Counted from the first letter of the stretch, positions 34,435 to 43,383 are shown. The stretch: 64,000 bases of DNA from JBGANR01 sp044222225 (GCA_044222225.1 JBGANR010000004.1:62001-126000), one strand, 5' to 3'. The notes: generated from the sequence alone by a model not told the origin. Made by a program: numbers and translations.

Positions 34435-35109
34435 GTGCCTGCGAAGGAACAACGCCAGGTCGCGTCAGGCGCGGGGCTGAGCAAGCAGCGGGTGGTGGTC
34501 GAGGCGGTCCGGCTCGCCGATCGCGAGGGGGTCGACGGGTTGAGCATGCGCCGGCTTGCCGGCGCGCTCGGCGCGGGCGCGATGTCGCTCTACCACTACG
34601 TGTCGAGCAAGGACGAGCTGCTGGACGCCATGATCGACGTCGTGTTCGAGGAGATCGAGCTCCCGCCCGAAGAAACCGACTGGCAGTCCGCGATGCGACG
34701 GGAGGCGGTATCCGCCCGACAGGTTCTCGCACGCCATCCGTGGGCGATCGGCCTGATGGAATCGCGGACAACGCCGGGGCCTGCGAACCTCCGCCACCGC
34801 GAAGCGGTCACCGCCTGCCTGCGAAGGGCCGGCTTCTCGGTCCAGACGGCGACGCACGCCAACTGGTTGCTCAACAGCTATGTCTACGGTTACGCCCTGC
34901 AGGCGGCCAGCCTGCCGTTCGACACCGCCGCCGAGCTCGCGGACATGACCGAGGACGTCTACCTGCCTCAGCTTCCTCCCGACGAGTTCCCCTACCTCAA
35001 CGAGTCCGCCGCCGTGCTCGTCGCTGCCGGCTACGACCCGGCCGAGGAGTTCATCTTCGGTCTCGACCTCGTCCTGGCCGCCCTCGAGCCCCTGAGAGCT
35101 CCCGCATAG
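34435..35109 (+). CDS. TetR-family transcriptional regulator
   Basis: A 224-aa repressor with N-terminal helix-turn-helix (ADREGVDGLSMRRLAGALG, then MSLYHYVSSKDELLDAM) and a TetR_C-like ligand domain. GTG 34435 has AAGGGGA at 34425-34431. The frame extends upstream to 34321 through the operator region, but that part shows no homology. It is divergent from the MDR reductase/DUF6326 pair, with two GTAC-rich palindromes between. Confidence 0.85.
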   Translation: MPAKEQRQVASGAGLSKQRVVVEAVRLADREGVDGLSMRRLAGALGAGAMSLYHYVSSKDELLDAMIDVVFEEIELPPEETDWQSAMRREAVSARQVLARHPWAIGLMESRTTPGPANLRHREAVTACLRRAGFSVQTATHANWLLNSYVYGYALQAASLPFDTAAELADMTEDVYLPQLPPDEFPYLNESAAVLVAAGYDPAEEFIFGLDLVLAALEPLRAPA

Positions 35110-35183
35110 CTTGAGAGGTGCGGCGCGATCGGCGTTTACCGGCGGGGCATCGGGGGTATCCGAACCGGATTCGACACACAGAC

Positions 35184-36442
35184 ATGCCCGATCCCAAGTG
35201 GAGGCGCCGTGACATCCTCGAACCCGACACCGCGCGATTCGATCGCGAGCGCATTCCCGAGCGCAGCCCGCACGCCAAGGGCTCGGGTGCGTTCGGTGAG
35301 CTGGAGATCACCGAGGACGTGTCCCGGTACACCTCGGCAACAACACACCGATCTTCTTCGTGCGCGACCCGATGAAGTTTCCCGACTTCATCCATTCGCA
35401 GAAGCGCACACCCGATTCCGGGCTGCGGGACAACAACATGCAGTGGGATTTCTGGACGCTCTCGCCGGAGTCGTCCCATCAGGTCGCCCATCTCATGGGC
35501 GATCGCGGTCTGCCGAAGACGTGGCGGAACATGAACGGCTACTCGTCGCACACCTACATGTGGGTCGACGAGGCCGGCGAGCGATTCTGGGTGAAGTACC
35601 ACTTCCTCACCGATCAGGGCGTCGAATTCCTCACCAACGAGGAGGCCGGCGCACTCGCGGGCAAGGATGCGGACTTCCATCGTCGCGATCTGTTCGACTC
35701 GATCGGCCGCGGCGAATTCCCGTCCTGGCGCGTCGAGGTTCAGATCATGCCCTACGACGAGGCGAAGACCTATCGGTTCAACCCGTTCGATCTGACGAAG
35801 GTCTGGTCGAAGAAGGACTACCCCCGCATCCCCGTCGGCCGGTTCACCCTCAACCGGAACCCCGTCAACCACTTCGCGCAGATCGAGCAGGCGGCCTTCA
35901 GCCCTTCGAACACCGTGCCCGGCACCGGGATCTCGCCGGACAAGATGCTCGTCGGCCGGATCTTCTCCTATCCCGACGCGCACCGGAATCGTCTGGGCAC
36001 CAACTTCAATCAGCTCCCCGTGAACCGGCCGATCGTGCGCACCAACTCCTATGACAAGGAGGGCGCGATGCAGTTCTTCCACAGCGGAGACGCGCCCGTC
36101 TACGCGCCGAACTCCCGCGGACGCGCTTATCAGGACGACCAGGGGCCCGTCGACAACGGCTGGGAAGCCGACGGCGAACTGGTGCGTGCCGCCTACACGC
36201 TGCACGCCGAGGACGACGACTTCGGGCAGGCCCACACCCTCGTGCGCGAGGTGATGAGCAACGAGGAACGGGACCGCCTGGTGGAGACCGTCACCGGCAC
36301 GCTGGAGGGCGGCGTCGTCGAGCCGGTACTCTCCCGCGTGTTCGAGTACTGGCGCAACATCGACCACGAGGTCGGCATCGGCATCGAGAAGGCCTACCGC
36401 GCAAGGGCGGGCGATCAGGTGCCGGGCGCCGATCCGGTCTGA
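35184..36442 (+). pseudogene. katA: Catalase pseudogene (internal deletion with frameshift)
   Basis: Remains of a monofunctional haem catalase. The first frame gives ARFDRERIPERSPHAKGSG, including the active-site His, through ITEDVSRYT. At about 35333 the frame changes and continues GNNTPIFFVRDPMKFPDF, so roughly 45-50 residues expected between (including ARFSTVAGE) are gone. The rest is intact to the stop: the haem-ligand Tyr region is GRIFSYPDAHRNRLGTNFN. The usual ~30 N-terminal residues are also unrecognisable. The 3' frame alone (35360-36442) is open for 360 aa but cannot make an active enzyme. Confidence 0.85.
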
Positions 36443-36451
36443 CCGCGGCGA

Positions 36452-37132
36452 TCAGACGCCTTCCCGGCGCCGCACCGTCTCCGCGATCCAGCTCGGCGCG
36501 AAGGGCGACGTGCAGTTCGGGGGCGTCGGGTAGTCCTTGAGCACTTCGAGGCGCTCACCGATGGTGACCGCGCGGGTGCGCAATGCGGGGTTCTCGATCC
36601 CGATGTTGGCCAGGCATTCGTTCATCGCCCACTGCAGACGCTCCGGCGCGTCTTTCATCTCGGCCTCGATGGTGTCGAGCAGCCCGTCGAGGTCCAGGCC
36701 GGCGGGCTTCTTCCCGACGCGCTCGGTGGTCAGCGCCCAGCCGGCGCTCGTGACGACGGGGTCCGGATCGTCGAGCCACACCCGACGCAGGTCCTCGGCG
36801 TGCGGATTCTTCTTGACGACGTAGTTCACCAGCCAGCCGTGCACCTTGGGAGCGCCTGCCCTGCGCAGCATCGCGTCCAACTGCTCGCCGGTGAAGGCCC
36901 GCGGGCGGCAGATGAGGATCGACAACAGCTTGGCGGCGGTGTCGCCGGTCTCCCAGAGCTCTCGCGCCAGATCGGGCTGGATCTTCAGCCGCTTCGCGAC
37001 GGCGCGGAGCTTGGTGAGGTTGACACCGTGGTCGTCGCCGTGCCGCTCGTTGACGGCGCGCAGCTTGGCGTCCTCGAGGGCGGCCAGCTCGGCCAGCACC
37101 TCGTCGACGTTCGTCCCGTTGTCGTGGCTCAC
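36452..37132 (-). CDS. AlkD-like DNA alkylation repair/HEAT-repeat protein
   Basis: A 226-aa all-helical protein resembling the DNA alkylation repair (AlkD-type HEAT) family: LRAVAKRLKIQPDLARELWE near the N-terminus, then KVHGWLVNYVVKK and ERLQWAMNECLANIGIENP. From memory that family excises N3/N7-alkylpurines; the base-recognition residues cannot be checked here. The GTG start has TAACCT (37141-37146, minus strand) 8 nt upstream and no ribosome site, fitting a leaderless mRNA. Confidence 0.75.
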   Translation of the reverse strand: MSHDNGTNVDEVLAELAALEDAKLRAVNERHGDDHGVNLTKLRAVAKRLKIQPDLARELWETGDTAAKLLSILICRPRAFTGEQLDAMLRRAGAPKVHGWLVNYVVKKNPHAEDLRRVWLDDPDPVVTSAGWALTTERVGKKPAGLDLDGLLDTIEAEMKDAPERLQWAMNECLANIGIENPALRTRAVTIGERLEVLKDYPTPPNCTSPFAPSWIAETVRRREGV

Positions 37133-37160
37133 GGTGTCCCAGGTTACGGCCGCGGCCCGG

Positions 37161-38078
37161 TCAGCAATGCGGGGGAGTCGTGTCGTCGATGGAATGGCCG
37201 GATCGGGTGCGCACCCCGTATTCGGGAATCAACGGCGGAAGGGTGATCGGCGGCCCGTCGAGAACGTCGTCGTTCGCCTCATTGGCCTTCACGGCATCGA
37301 TTCGCACCTTGGCGGCCACGGCGGAGCCGCGAATATCACCCCAGCACGCGGTCGCGAGACCACGCCGATCCAAATGGTCGATCATGGGAAGAAATCGCTG
37401 ACTCATCTGAGGAGTCAGCTGTCCGATCTTCTGGCCGTCGATGTGCACGTCGACGACCGGCTTGCTTCTCGAGGTGGCCGGGCGCCCGCGGTGCAAGGTC
37501 GCGTAGAGCAGGCCGTATCCACTGGTGGGGACGAACTCGAACAGCGAGTCGAAGTAGTCGCCCTCCTTGGTCACCTGCACGATGGCCGACCGGGGCAACA
37601 TCGTGTACGGCTGCTCAGGCGGGTCGTTCAGGGGGAGGGCGAGCGACGGATCCTCGGTGAGTTTGACGTGGATCCGGGCCGACGTCTCTCTCTGCGGCGG
37701 GACGTCCCGATCTTCGTCGCGATCAGACCACACGGTGTGCTCATAGAGATGGATGCGGCCGACGGTGACGGCGGTGAGTCCCGACGCGGTGATACGGCGG
37801 AGGACAGGGCTCCATCGGTGTGTTTCGTCGGGTGGAAGACGACCGATGATCCGACCGTCGCAGCGGATCGATACCGAGGAGTCGTCATGGCCGGGCTCGA
37901 GAACGAGTGCGACGTCTCGTCGCAACTCCTCGCCGACGCGATTCCAGGATTGTGGAAACAAGCGCTCGATGTCACGAACGTGGGCGGCTGTGCTGACGAC
38001 TTCCCGGTCGCACCAATCGCCTCGTTGTACGTTCCAAAGCCGGTAGATCCCGGGAGAGTCTGCCATTGCTGGATTCAC
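37161..38078 (-). CDS. Hypothetical protein with two repeats of an unknown domain
   Basis: A 305-aa cytoplasmic protein I do not recognise. Two internal repeats are visible: VSIRCDGRIIGRLPPDETHR (followed by WSPVLRRITASGL) and VDVHIDGQKIGQLTPQMSQR (followed by FLPMIDHLDRRGL). Each has a strand, DGxxIGxL turn and helix pattern, perhaps a small beta-rich fold like HIRAN. No signal peptide or membrane helix. It stands alone between the AlkD-like gene and the aminotransferase. Confidence 0.6.
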   Translation of the reverse strand: MNPAMADSPGIYRLWNVQRGDWCDREVVSTAAHVRDIERLFPQSWNRVGEELRRDVALVLEPGHDDSSVSIRCDGRIIGRLPPDETHRWSPVLRRITASGLTAVTVGRIHLYEHTVWSDRDEDRDVPPQRETSARIHVKLTEDPSLALPLNDPPEQPYTMLPRSAIVQVTKEGDYFDSLFEFVPTSGYGLLYATLHRGRPATSRSKPVVDVHIDGQKIGQLTPQMSQRFLPMIDHLDRRGLATACWGDIRGSAVAAKVRIDAVKANEANDDVLDGPPITLPPLIPEYGVRTRSGHSIDDTTPPHC

Positions 38079-38165
38079 CTCTCTGCACGGTTGTCGAGTT
38101 CATCTTCTCGTCTCGCGCACGTCGGTGAGGTCGCTTCGGCGTCTCCTCCGCCGAATCTCGATCCG

Positions 38166-39347
38166 TCAGGAATGCGGCAACGCCGCGACGAACGCCGCGA
38201 GCCGCGCCAGGCCCTCGCGAAGCTCCTCGCGCCCCGCCGCATACGACAGCCGGACATGCGAGTCGGCCGTATGCGCACCGAAATCCCGGCCCGGAGTGAG
38301 TGCGACGTGCGCCTCGTCGAGCGCCCGTTCGCAGAACTCCCAGGCGCCGAGGCCGGTGCCTGCGACGTCGAAATAGATGTAGAAGGCGCCGTCCGGAACG
38401 GCGGGGACGGGTAGGCCGATGCGGGCGAGGCCGTCGAGCACCAGGTGGCGCCGGGCGGCGAGCTCGATGCGTCGTTCCTCGCAGACGGCGAGCGATTCGG
38501 GGGTGAAGGCGGCGAGCGCGGCGTGCTGGGCCGGCGCGGAAGCACAGAGGAAGTAGTTCATCGCGAGCCGCTCGACGGCCGGGACGAGCGCCTCGGGCAG
38601 TACGGCCCAGCCGAGCCGCCACCCCGTCATGCCGAAGTACTTGGAGAAGCTGTTGACGACGATCGCGTCCGGGTCGACCGCGAGGACGGTGCGCGGCGGG
38701 ATGCCTTCCGCACCGTGATCGGAGAGCTCGAGATAGATCTCGTCGACGATGCGCCACGCGCCGCGCGTCCGGGCGAGATCGCAGACGGCCCGCAACTCGT
38801 CGAACGGGACGGAGGTGCCGGTGGGGTTCGACGGGGTGGCGATCATGACCGCGCCGGTGCGCTCGCTCCACGCCCCGTCGACGGCGGCGGCGTCGAGCTG
38901 GAATCGCGTGGCCGGGGACGTCGGGACCGCCACGATCTGCCCGCCGAAGCTCGCCACGAGCTGCCGATTACAGGGGTAGGAGGGATCGGCGAGGATCACC
39001 TCGTCGCCCGGGTCGGTGGTCGCGGCGATGACCAGCAGCAGCGCCGCCGACGCGCCGGAGGTGATCGCGATGCGTGCCGGGTCGACGTCGACGCCGTGCC
39101 GGTCGCGGTAGAAGCCGGCGATCGCGGCGCGCAGCGCGGGCAGGCCGAGCGCCGACGTGTAGGGCAGCGGCCGGCCGTCCATGACGTCACGCATCGCCGC
39201 CCGCACGGCCGGCGGCGCCCCGAAGTCGGGTTCGCCGATGCTGAGCTTGACGATCCGGTGGCCGCGGGCCTCCAGAGCGGCCGCGCGGTCGCCGAACGCC
39301 AGGGCGTGGAACGGTTCGACGCTCCGGGCACGGTGCGAGAGCTTCAT
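38166..39347 (-). CDS. PLP-dependent class I/II aminotransferase
   Basis: A 393-aa fold-type I aminotransferase. PLP-binding parts: TSGASAALL, TPSNPTGTSVPFDEL, IVDEIYLELS and the Schiff-base Lys in NSFSKYFGMTGWRLGW. A C-terminal Arg for substrate carboxylate is in SHVRLSYAAG. The ATG overlaps the stop of the second SMR gene (ATGA), so it is the third gene of the riboswitch-controlled operon. The amino donor and acceptor are unknown; the operon suggests a link with guanidine or a guanidino compound, which is inference. Confidence 0.88.
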   Translation of the reverse strand: MKLSHRARSVEPFHALAFGDRAAALEARGHRIVKLSIGEPDFGAPPAVRAAMRDVMDGRPLPYTSALGLPALRAAIAGFYRDRHGVDVDPARIAITSGASAALLLVIAATTDPGDEVILADPSYPCNRQLVASFGGQIVAVPTSPATRFQLDAAAVDGAWSERTGAVMIATPSNPTGTSVPFDELRAVCDLARTRGAWRIVDEIYLELSDHGAEGIPPRTVLAVDPDAIVVNSFSKYFGMTGWRLGWAVLPEALVPAVERLAMNYFLCASAPAQHAALAAFTPESLAVCEERRIELAARRHLVLDGLARIGLPVPAVPDGAFYIYFDVAGTGLGAWEFCERALDEAHVALTPGRDFGAHTADSHVRLSYAAGREELREGLARLAAFVAALPHS

Positions 39348-39676
39348 CGGTCACCTCTGTCGGTCGGCACGAGCTTGAGTCCGGTCACCGCCGCGACGAT
39401 GCCGGTGATGAAGACGATCTTGCCGAGCGACGCGCTCTCGGCCCCGGTGACCATCGCATACGTGACGGTCAGCGCCGCGCCGACACCGACCCAGACGGCG
39501 TACGCGGTGCCGATCGGGATGTGCGCGGCGGCCCAGCCGAGCCCGGCCATGCTCGCCGTCAGCGCGACGGCGAACACGACGGTGGGCGCGGGCTCGGCGA
39601 AGCCGTCGGACATGCCGAGCGCGGTGGCCCACACGGCCTCGAACACGGCGCTGACCAGCAGAACGAACCACGGCAT
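39344..39676 (-). CDS. SMR-family transporter, Gdx (guanidinium exporter)-like, subunit 2
   Basis: A 110-aa four-helix protein of the small multidrug resistance family. The conserved membrane Glu is in VSAVFEAVWATAL and the TM3 signature is PIGTAYAVWVGVGA. The W-E-WA pattern is that of SugE/Gdx members, which export guanidinium in exchange for protons. It lies 1 nt after subunit 1, so the pair probably forms a heterodimer, and both sit behind a guanidine-III riboswitch. Confidence 0.85.
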   Translation of the reverse strand: MPWFVLLVSAVFEAVWATALGMSDGFAEPAPTVVFAVALTASMAGLGWAAAHIPIGTAYAVWVGVGAALTVTYAMVTGAESASLGKIVFITGIVAAVTGLKLVPTDRGDR

Positions 39677-39677
39677 G

Positions 39678-39992
39678 TCAGCTCACCGCCTTGAGGCCGA
39701 TGACCGAGCCGACGAGAAGTGCGAGCAACAGCAGCCGGGCGACGGTCGGCCGTTCCTGCCGGGTGACCAGGCCCCACAGCACGGTCAGTGTCGCGCCGAT
39801 GCCGACCCACACCGCGTAGGCCGTCCCGGTGGGCAACGACGTCATCGCCCACGCCAGGCCGGCCATGCTCAGGGCGAGGGAGACGAAGAACAGCGCGGTG
39901 GGCGCCGGGCGTCGGAAATTTCGGGAGGCGGACAGCGCCGAGGCCCAGACGGCCTCCAGCATGCCCGAGACGATGAGGACGAACCATGCCAT
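39678..39992 (-). CDS. SMR-family transporter, Gdx (guanidinium exporter)-like, subunit 1
   Basis: A 104-aa four-helix SMR protein with the essential Glu in VSGMLEAVWASAL and LPTGTAYAVWVGIGA in TM3. GGAAGG lies about 7 nt before the ATG. It is the first gene of the operon; the riboswitch ends about 70 nt upstream, with a CGCCGG...CCGGCG hairpin between it and the ribosome site that could serve as expression platform. Confidence 0.85.
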   Translation of the reverse strand: MAWFVLIVSGMLEAVWASALSASRNFRRPAPTALFFVSLALSMAGLAWAMTSLPTGTAYAVWVGIGATLTVLWGLVTRQERPTVARLLLLALLVGSVIGLKAVS

Positions 39993-40062
39993 GACGGACC
40001 CTTCCGGTCGCCGGATGGTCGGAGCCGGCGGCGTGCCCGGGTGATCGCCAGGCGTCGAACAT

Positions 40063-40106
40063 CGAGTCAGTCTTGTCGTGGTGCGGGTACTGCTCCCTCG
40101 TCCGCG
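40063..40106 (-). promoter_or_regulatory. Guanidine-III riboswitch
   Basis: On the minus strand the leader of the SMR operon reads CGGACGAGG, then a short strand, GTACCCG, a spacer, GACAAGAC and TGACTC. These blocks match the guanidine-III (ykkC-III) aptamer of Thermobifida fusca as I remember it (CGGACGAGG...GTACCCG...GACAAGAC) in order and spacing. GCGG/CCGC gives helix P1, and GAGCA with TG(A)CTC gives the pseudoknot helix. Genes downstream are guanidinium-exporter-type SMR proteins, the normal target. Expected to switch the operon on when guanidinium binds. Confidence 0.82.
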
Positions 40107-40148
40107 AGCGGCTCACGGCGGCTCCGGGGACGATGCTAGCAACGCGCG

Positions 40149-40225
40149 GCGTCATATCGAGCGCCGCTGAGGGCCGTCGCGACAATAATCGTCGCGACGT
40201 CGCGCAGAGGCGCTCGATATGACGC
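40149..40225. repeat. 77-nt palindromic element, copy A
   Basis: Seventeen-base perfect terminal arms (GCGTCATATCGAGCGCC and its complement) enclose an inner palindrome GTCGCGAC-AATAATC-GTCGCGAC. It lies just after the stop of the ABC permease gene and upstream of the riboswitch. Same length and internal offsets as copies B and C. Confidence 0.85.
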
Positions 40226-40229
40226 GGCG

Positions 40230-40913
40230 TCAGGCGTCCCGCTGAACGAACCGGACGGCCGCGACCGTCCCAATCGTCGCGATCCACGCGAACGTGACCA
40301 TCAAACCGGATAGAACGGCGCCGGACGCGTCGTAGAGGGCCGCGGCGGCGCGGTCGGGCAGCAGGCGGGCGTGCTCGGTGTGGCCGCGGAGCAGGGGCGA
40401 GACGATGAGGACGAGTCCGAGCATCGTGACGAGCGCCGGAACGAGGTGTCGCATCAGCAGCGCGACGGTGTGCGAGAGCAGGCCGAGCAGCGTCAGGTAG
40501 GCGACGGCGCCCGCGATCGGCCGCGGTCCGCCGGAGATGCCGCCCGCCACGGCGAGACAGGCTCCGACGGTCGCGGCGGCGGTCAGAGCCGTCGCGACGA
40601 GCGCGGCCAGCGTCTTCGCGACGACCAGCAGCATCCGGTCCGGGACGGCCGTCAGCGTGGTGCGGTACTGGCGACCGGCGTATTCGTGGGCGACCGGCAG
40701 AACACCGAGCGCCGCGATGCCGGGCTGCACGAACGGCAGTGTCGCGAGCAGGACGGCGACCGGGGAGGACGGTGTGTCCGGGCCGGGCGCCAGGGCCGCC
40801 GCGATCGCCGCTCCGATGACGACGGTGCCGACTGCGGTCGCGGCGACGATCGGCAGCGTCCGGAGTTTGCCGAGTTCGGCGGCGGTGACGTCGAGCAGAC
40901 GCACGGCCGTCAC
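40230..40913 (-). CDS. ABC-2 type transporter permease (second)
   Basis: A 227-aa membrane protein with about six helices (LLDVTAAELGKLRTLPIVAA start; ATLPFVQPGIAALGVLPV). GTG 40913 overlaps the preceding permease stop by 4 nt. The motif EYAGRQYRTTLTAVPDRM is the typical short cytoplasmic segment of ABC-2 permeases of this class. It is last in a three-gene exporter operon with its ATPase at 41692-42396. The substrate is unknown. Confidence 0.82.
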   Translation of the reverse strand: MTAVRLLDVTAAELGKLRTLPIVAATAVGTVVIGAAIAAALAPGPDTPSSPVAVLLATLPFVQPGIAALGVLPVAHEYAGRQYRTTLTAVPDRMLLVVAKTLAALVATALTAAATVGACLAVAGGISGGPRPIAGAVAYLTLLGLLSHTVALLMRHLVPALVTMLGLVLIVSPLLRGHTEHARLLPDRAAAALYDASGAVLSGLMVTFAWIATIGTVAAVRFVQRDA

Positions 40914-41695
40914 GCGTCCCGCCGGGTGAACAACGCACCGGCCACGGCCAGCAGTCCCAGTGCCCAGGCCGCCATGACGACGGCGCCGGGCACGGCGTCG
41001 AGCCCGCCCTCGACCATCGACAGGCCACTGAACAGGTTTCGCCCGGCCATGTCGGGCAACCAGAAGGCCAGCGGCGTCAGGTTCGTCAGCAGCAGGGAGA
41101 ACGAGACGAGCGAGCTGTTGGCGATGAGCACGATGAGCGGGATGACGCCATTGCGGGCGAGGACGGTGACGGCGAAGGCGATGAGGCCCGTCAACAGCCA
41201 GTAGAGCGCCGCGCCGGCCGACCGGGCGAGGGCTTCGTCGAGGGTGACGGTCTCGGCCGCGGCGTCGCCGATGACGAGCTGTGCGACGCCGACGCACGCG
41301 GGGATCGTCACCGCGGCCGTCGCGATGATGAGCAGGGCGACGGTCAGCGCTTTGGCGGCGAGCAGCCGGAGCCGGCCGGGCACCGCGCTCAGGGTGGTGG
41401 TGATCTGCCGGCCGCCGCCGGATTCGGCGCCGTCGGCGGTGTATTCGCTGCTGATCGCGACGACGCCGATGATCACCGCGCCGACGGTGCCCAGCGGTAC
41501 GGCGGCGTAGGCGGTGTCGAAGGGCGAGGTGAAGCGCAGCTCCGGCGTCCCCGCGTCGACGGCGGACCGGGCCGACACGGCGTTGAGCACGGTGATCGCG
41601 ACCGAGCCGAGCAGCGCGACGGCGATCGCGGCCCACGTCGCGGGGAGCGTCGCCGTCTTGTGCAGTTCGGCGGCCAGGACGCGCGTGAACCTCAC
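40910..41695 (-). CDS. ABC-2 type transporter permease (first)
   Basis: A 261-aa membrane protein with about six helices, paralogous to the next permease (EYTADGAESGGGRQITTTLS corresponds to its EYAGRQYRTTLTAVP). It starts RFTRVLAAELHKTATLPATW. GTG 41695 overlaps the ATPase stop. The two permeases and one ATPase would form an exporter; the neighbouring two-component system probably controls it. Confidence 0.85.
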   Translation of the reverse strand: MRFTRVLAAELHKTATLPATWAAIAVALLGSVAITVLNAVSARSAVDAGTPELRFTSPFDTAYAAVPLGTVGAVIIGVVAISSEYTADGAESGGGRQITTTLSAVPGRLRLLAAKALTVALLIIATAAVTIPACVGVAQLVIGDAAAETVTLDEALARSAGAALYWLLTGLIAFAVTVLARNGVIPLIVLIANSSLVSFSLLLTNLTPLAFWLPDMAGRNLFSGLSMVEGGLDAVPGAVVMAAWALGLLAVAGALFTRRDA

Positions 41696-42396
41696 CGCCC
41701 GGCCCCGTCCGTCAGGGCGAAGAACGCGTCTTCGAGGCTGGCGTGGCCCGCGGTGACCTCATCGAGCGTGCCCGCCGTGACGACCCGCCCACCGGCGATG
41801 ACCACGAGATCGTCGGCGATCCCGGCCACCTCGCCCATGAGGTGACTGGACAGCAGGACCGTGCCGCCGGCGTCGGCGTGACCGCGCAGCAGGCCGCGGA
41901 TCCAGCGGATGCCCTCGGGGTCGAGGCCGTTGACCGGCTCGTCCAGCACGAGCGCCGCCGGCTCACCGAGCAGCGCGGCGGCGAGCCCGAGCCGCTGCCC
42001 CATGCCGAGCGAGTAGCGGCCGACGCGGACGCGCGCGGCGTCGGCGAGCCCGACCTCGTCGAGCACCTCGTCGATGCGCCGGCGCGAGATGCCCGCGGTG
42101 CGGGCGACCCAGGCGAGATGGTTGCGCGCCGTGCGGGAGCGGTGCGCGCCGGAGCCGTCGAGCATCGAACCGAGAGTGCGGAGCGGATCGCGCAGGCTTG
42201 CGTACGGCCGGCCGTCGACGAGCGCGTGACCGCCGTCGGCGCGGTCGAGGCCGAGCAGGATGCGCAGCGTGGACGACTTGCCGGCGCCGTTGGGGCCGAG
42301 GAACGCCGTCACGCGTCCGGGACGGGCCTCGAAGGAGACGTCGTCGAGGACGGTGCGCGGGCCGTGGCGTTTGACGAGATGATCGATGAGAAGCAC
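41692..42396 (-). CDS. ABC transporter ATP-binding protein
   Basis: A 234-aa ATPase. Walker A is FLGPNGAGKSST, signature YSLGMGQRLGL, Walker B AALVLDEPVNGLDPEG, H-loop SSHLMGEV. GTG 42396 starts VLLIDHLVKRHGP; the frame is open further upstream but without similarity. It is divergent from the histidine kinase gene with 132 bp between. Confidence 0.9.
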   Translation of the reverse strand: MLLIDHLVKRHGPRTVLDDVSFEARPGRVTAFLGPNGAGKSSTLRILLGLDRADGGHALVDGRPYASLRDPLRTLGSMLDGSGAHRSRTARNHLAWVARTAGISRRRIDEVLDEVGLADAARVRVGRYSLGMGQRLGLAAALLGEPAALVLDEPVNGLDPEGIRWIRGLLRGHADAGGTVLLSSHLMGEVAGIADDLVVIAGGRVVTAGTLDEVTAGHASLEDAFFALTDGAGR

Positions 42397-42515
42397 GCCC
42401 GCCAGTCCAGCCCGCGGGCGCCGCGGCGTCATCGCTCCGCGGGCCGGTCTTCGCGGCGCCGATCCGACCGCGGTCCGTCGGCCCGTGGTCCGATGTGCGG
42501 TGGACTCCGGAAACC

Positions 42516-42521
42516 TAGACT
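42516..42521 (+). promoter_or_regulatory. -10 box of sensor kinase gene (leaderless)
   Basis: TAGACT, 7 nt before GTG 42529, with no ribosome site between. Confidence 0.55.
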
Positions 42522-42528
42522 CGGCCGC

Positions 42529-43383
42529 GTGGATTCCGCCGACCGACCCGTGCTGCGCTCCCGGGTGTGGCCCGCGGCGGCCGTGGTCCTCGTGGCCCTT
42601 GCGTTGGTGCTCGCGGGCGTCGGCGTCGACGGACCGGTCGCCGCGGCGGTGGCGCTGCTCATCGTGGCGGGCGTCGCGGTGGCGGTGCTGAGCTGGGCAC
42701 TCGTCCGCTCGCGGCGGCAGCGACGTGTCCACGAGGACGAGCTGACGGCGTGGGCCGCCGAGCGCGCCGCGCAGGCCGAACGGCTGCGCATCGCCCGTGA
42801 CCTGCACGATCTGGCGTCCCATGGGCTCGGGCTCATCACCGTTCGGGCCGCGGCGGCGCGCACCGTGCCGAGCGATACCGAGCACGCGGCCGCGCTGGCC
42901 GACATCGAACGGGCCGGGCGCGCGGCGACCACCGAACTTCGCCGGATGTTGACGGTGCTGCGGGGGCCGGGCGAATCCGCCGCCTCGTTGCGGCCCGCGC
43001 AGACCCTGCGCGACCTGCCCGGCATCGTCGCGGGGGTGAGCGCCGGCGGCGTCAAGGCCGTGCTCGACGCGGCGGGCGTCGGCGACGCGTCGGCGGGCGT
43101 GCAGCTCACGGTGTGCGCGATCGTCCGCGAGGCGCTGGCCAACACGGCGCGGCACGCCGGGCCGGTCGGCGCGCGGGTCGTGCTCCGCCGTGAGCGGAGC
43201 GACGTCGTCGTCACGGTCGAGGACGACGGTCCGGCGCCCGGCTGGCGTCCCCATCCGGGCGCGGGCCAGGGGCTCGCCGGGCTGCGCGAGCGCGTCGACG
43301 GGCTGGGCGGTGAGCTGCACGTCGGTCGCGGCGAACGCGGTTTCCGGGTGGTCGCACGGCTGCCGGAGGGGAGGTGCCCGTGA
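42529..43383 (+). CDS. NarL-type sensor histidine kinase
   Basis: A 284-aa kinase with two N-terminal helices and no large sensor domain. HisKA_3 phospho-acceptor His in LRIARDLHDLASHGLGL. The ATPase has REALANTARHAG and GAGQGLAGLRERV. Such small kinases (LiaS/DesK type) often sense membrane stress and control a neighbouring ABC exporter; here one lies divergently at 40230-42396. The GTG 42529 start is judged leaderless. It overlaps the regulator gene by 4 nt. Confidence 0.88.
   Translation: MDSADRPVLRSRVWPAAAVVLVALALVLAGVGVDGPVAAAVALLIVAGVAVAVLSWALVRSRRQRRVHEDELTAWAAERAAQAERLRIARDLHDLASHGLGLITVRAAAARTVPSDTEHAAALADIERAGRAATTELRRMLTVLRGPGESAASLRPAQTLRDLPGIVAGVSAGGVKAVLDAAGVGDASAGVQLTVCAIVREALANTARHAGPVGARVVLRRERSDVVVTVEDDGPAPGWRPHPGAGQGLAGLRERVDGLGGELHVGRGERGFRVVARLPEGRCP

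Noticed and set aside
35360..36442. A functional short catalase
   Set aside because: The active-site His and part of the haem pocket lie in a different frame or are deleted, so the open frame alone cannot be an intact enzyme.
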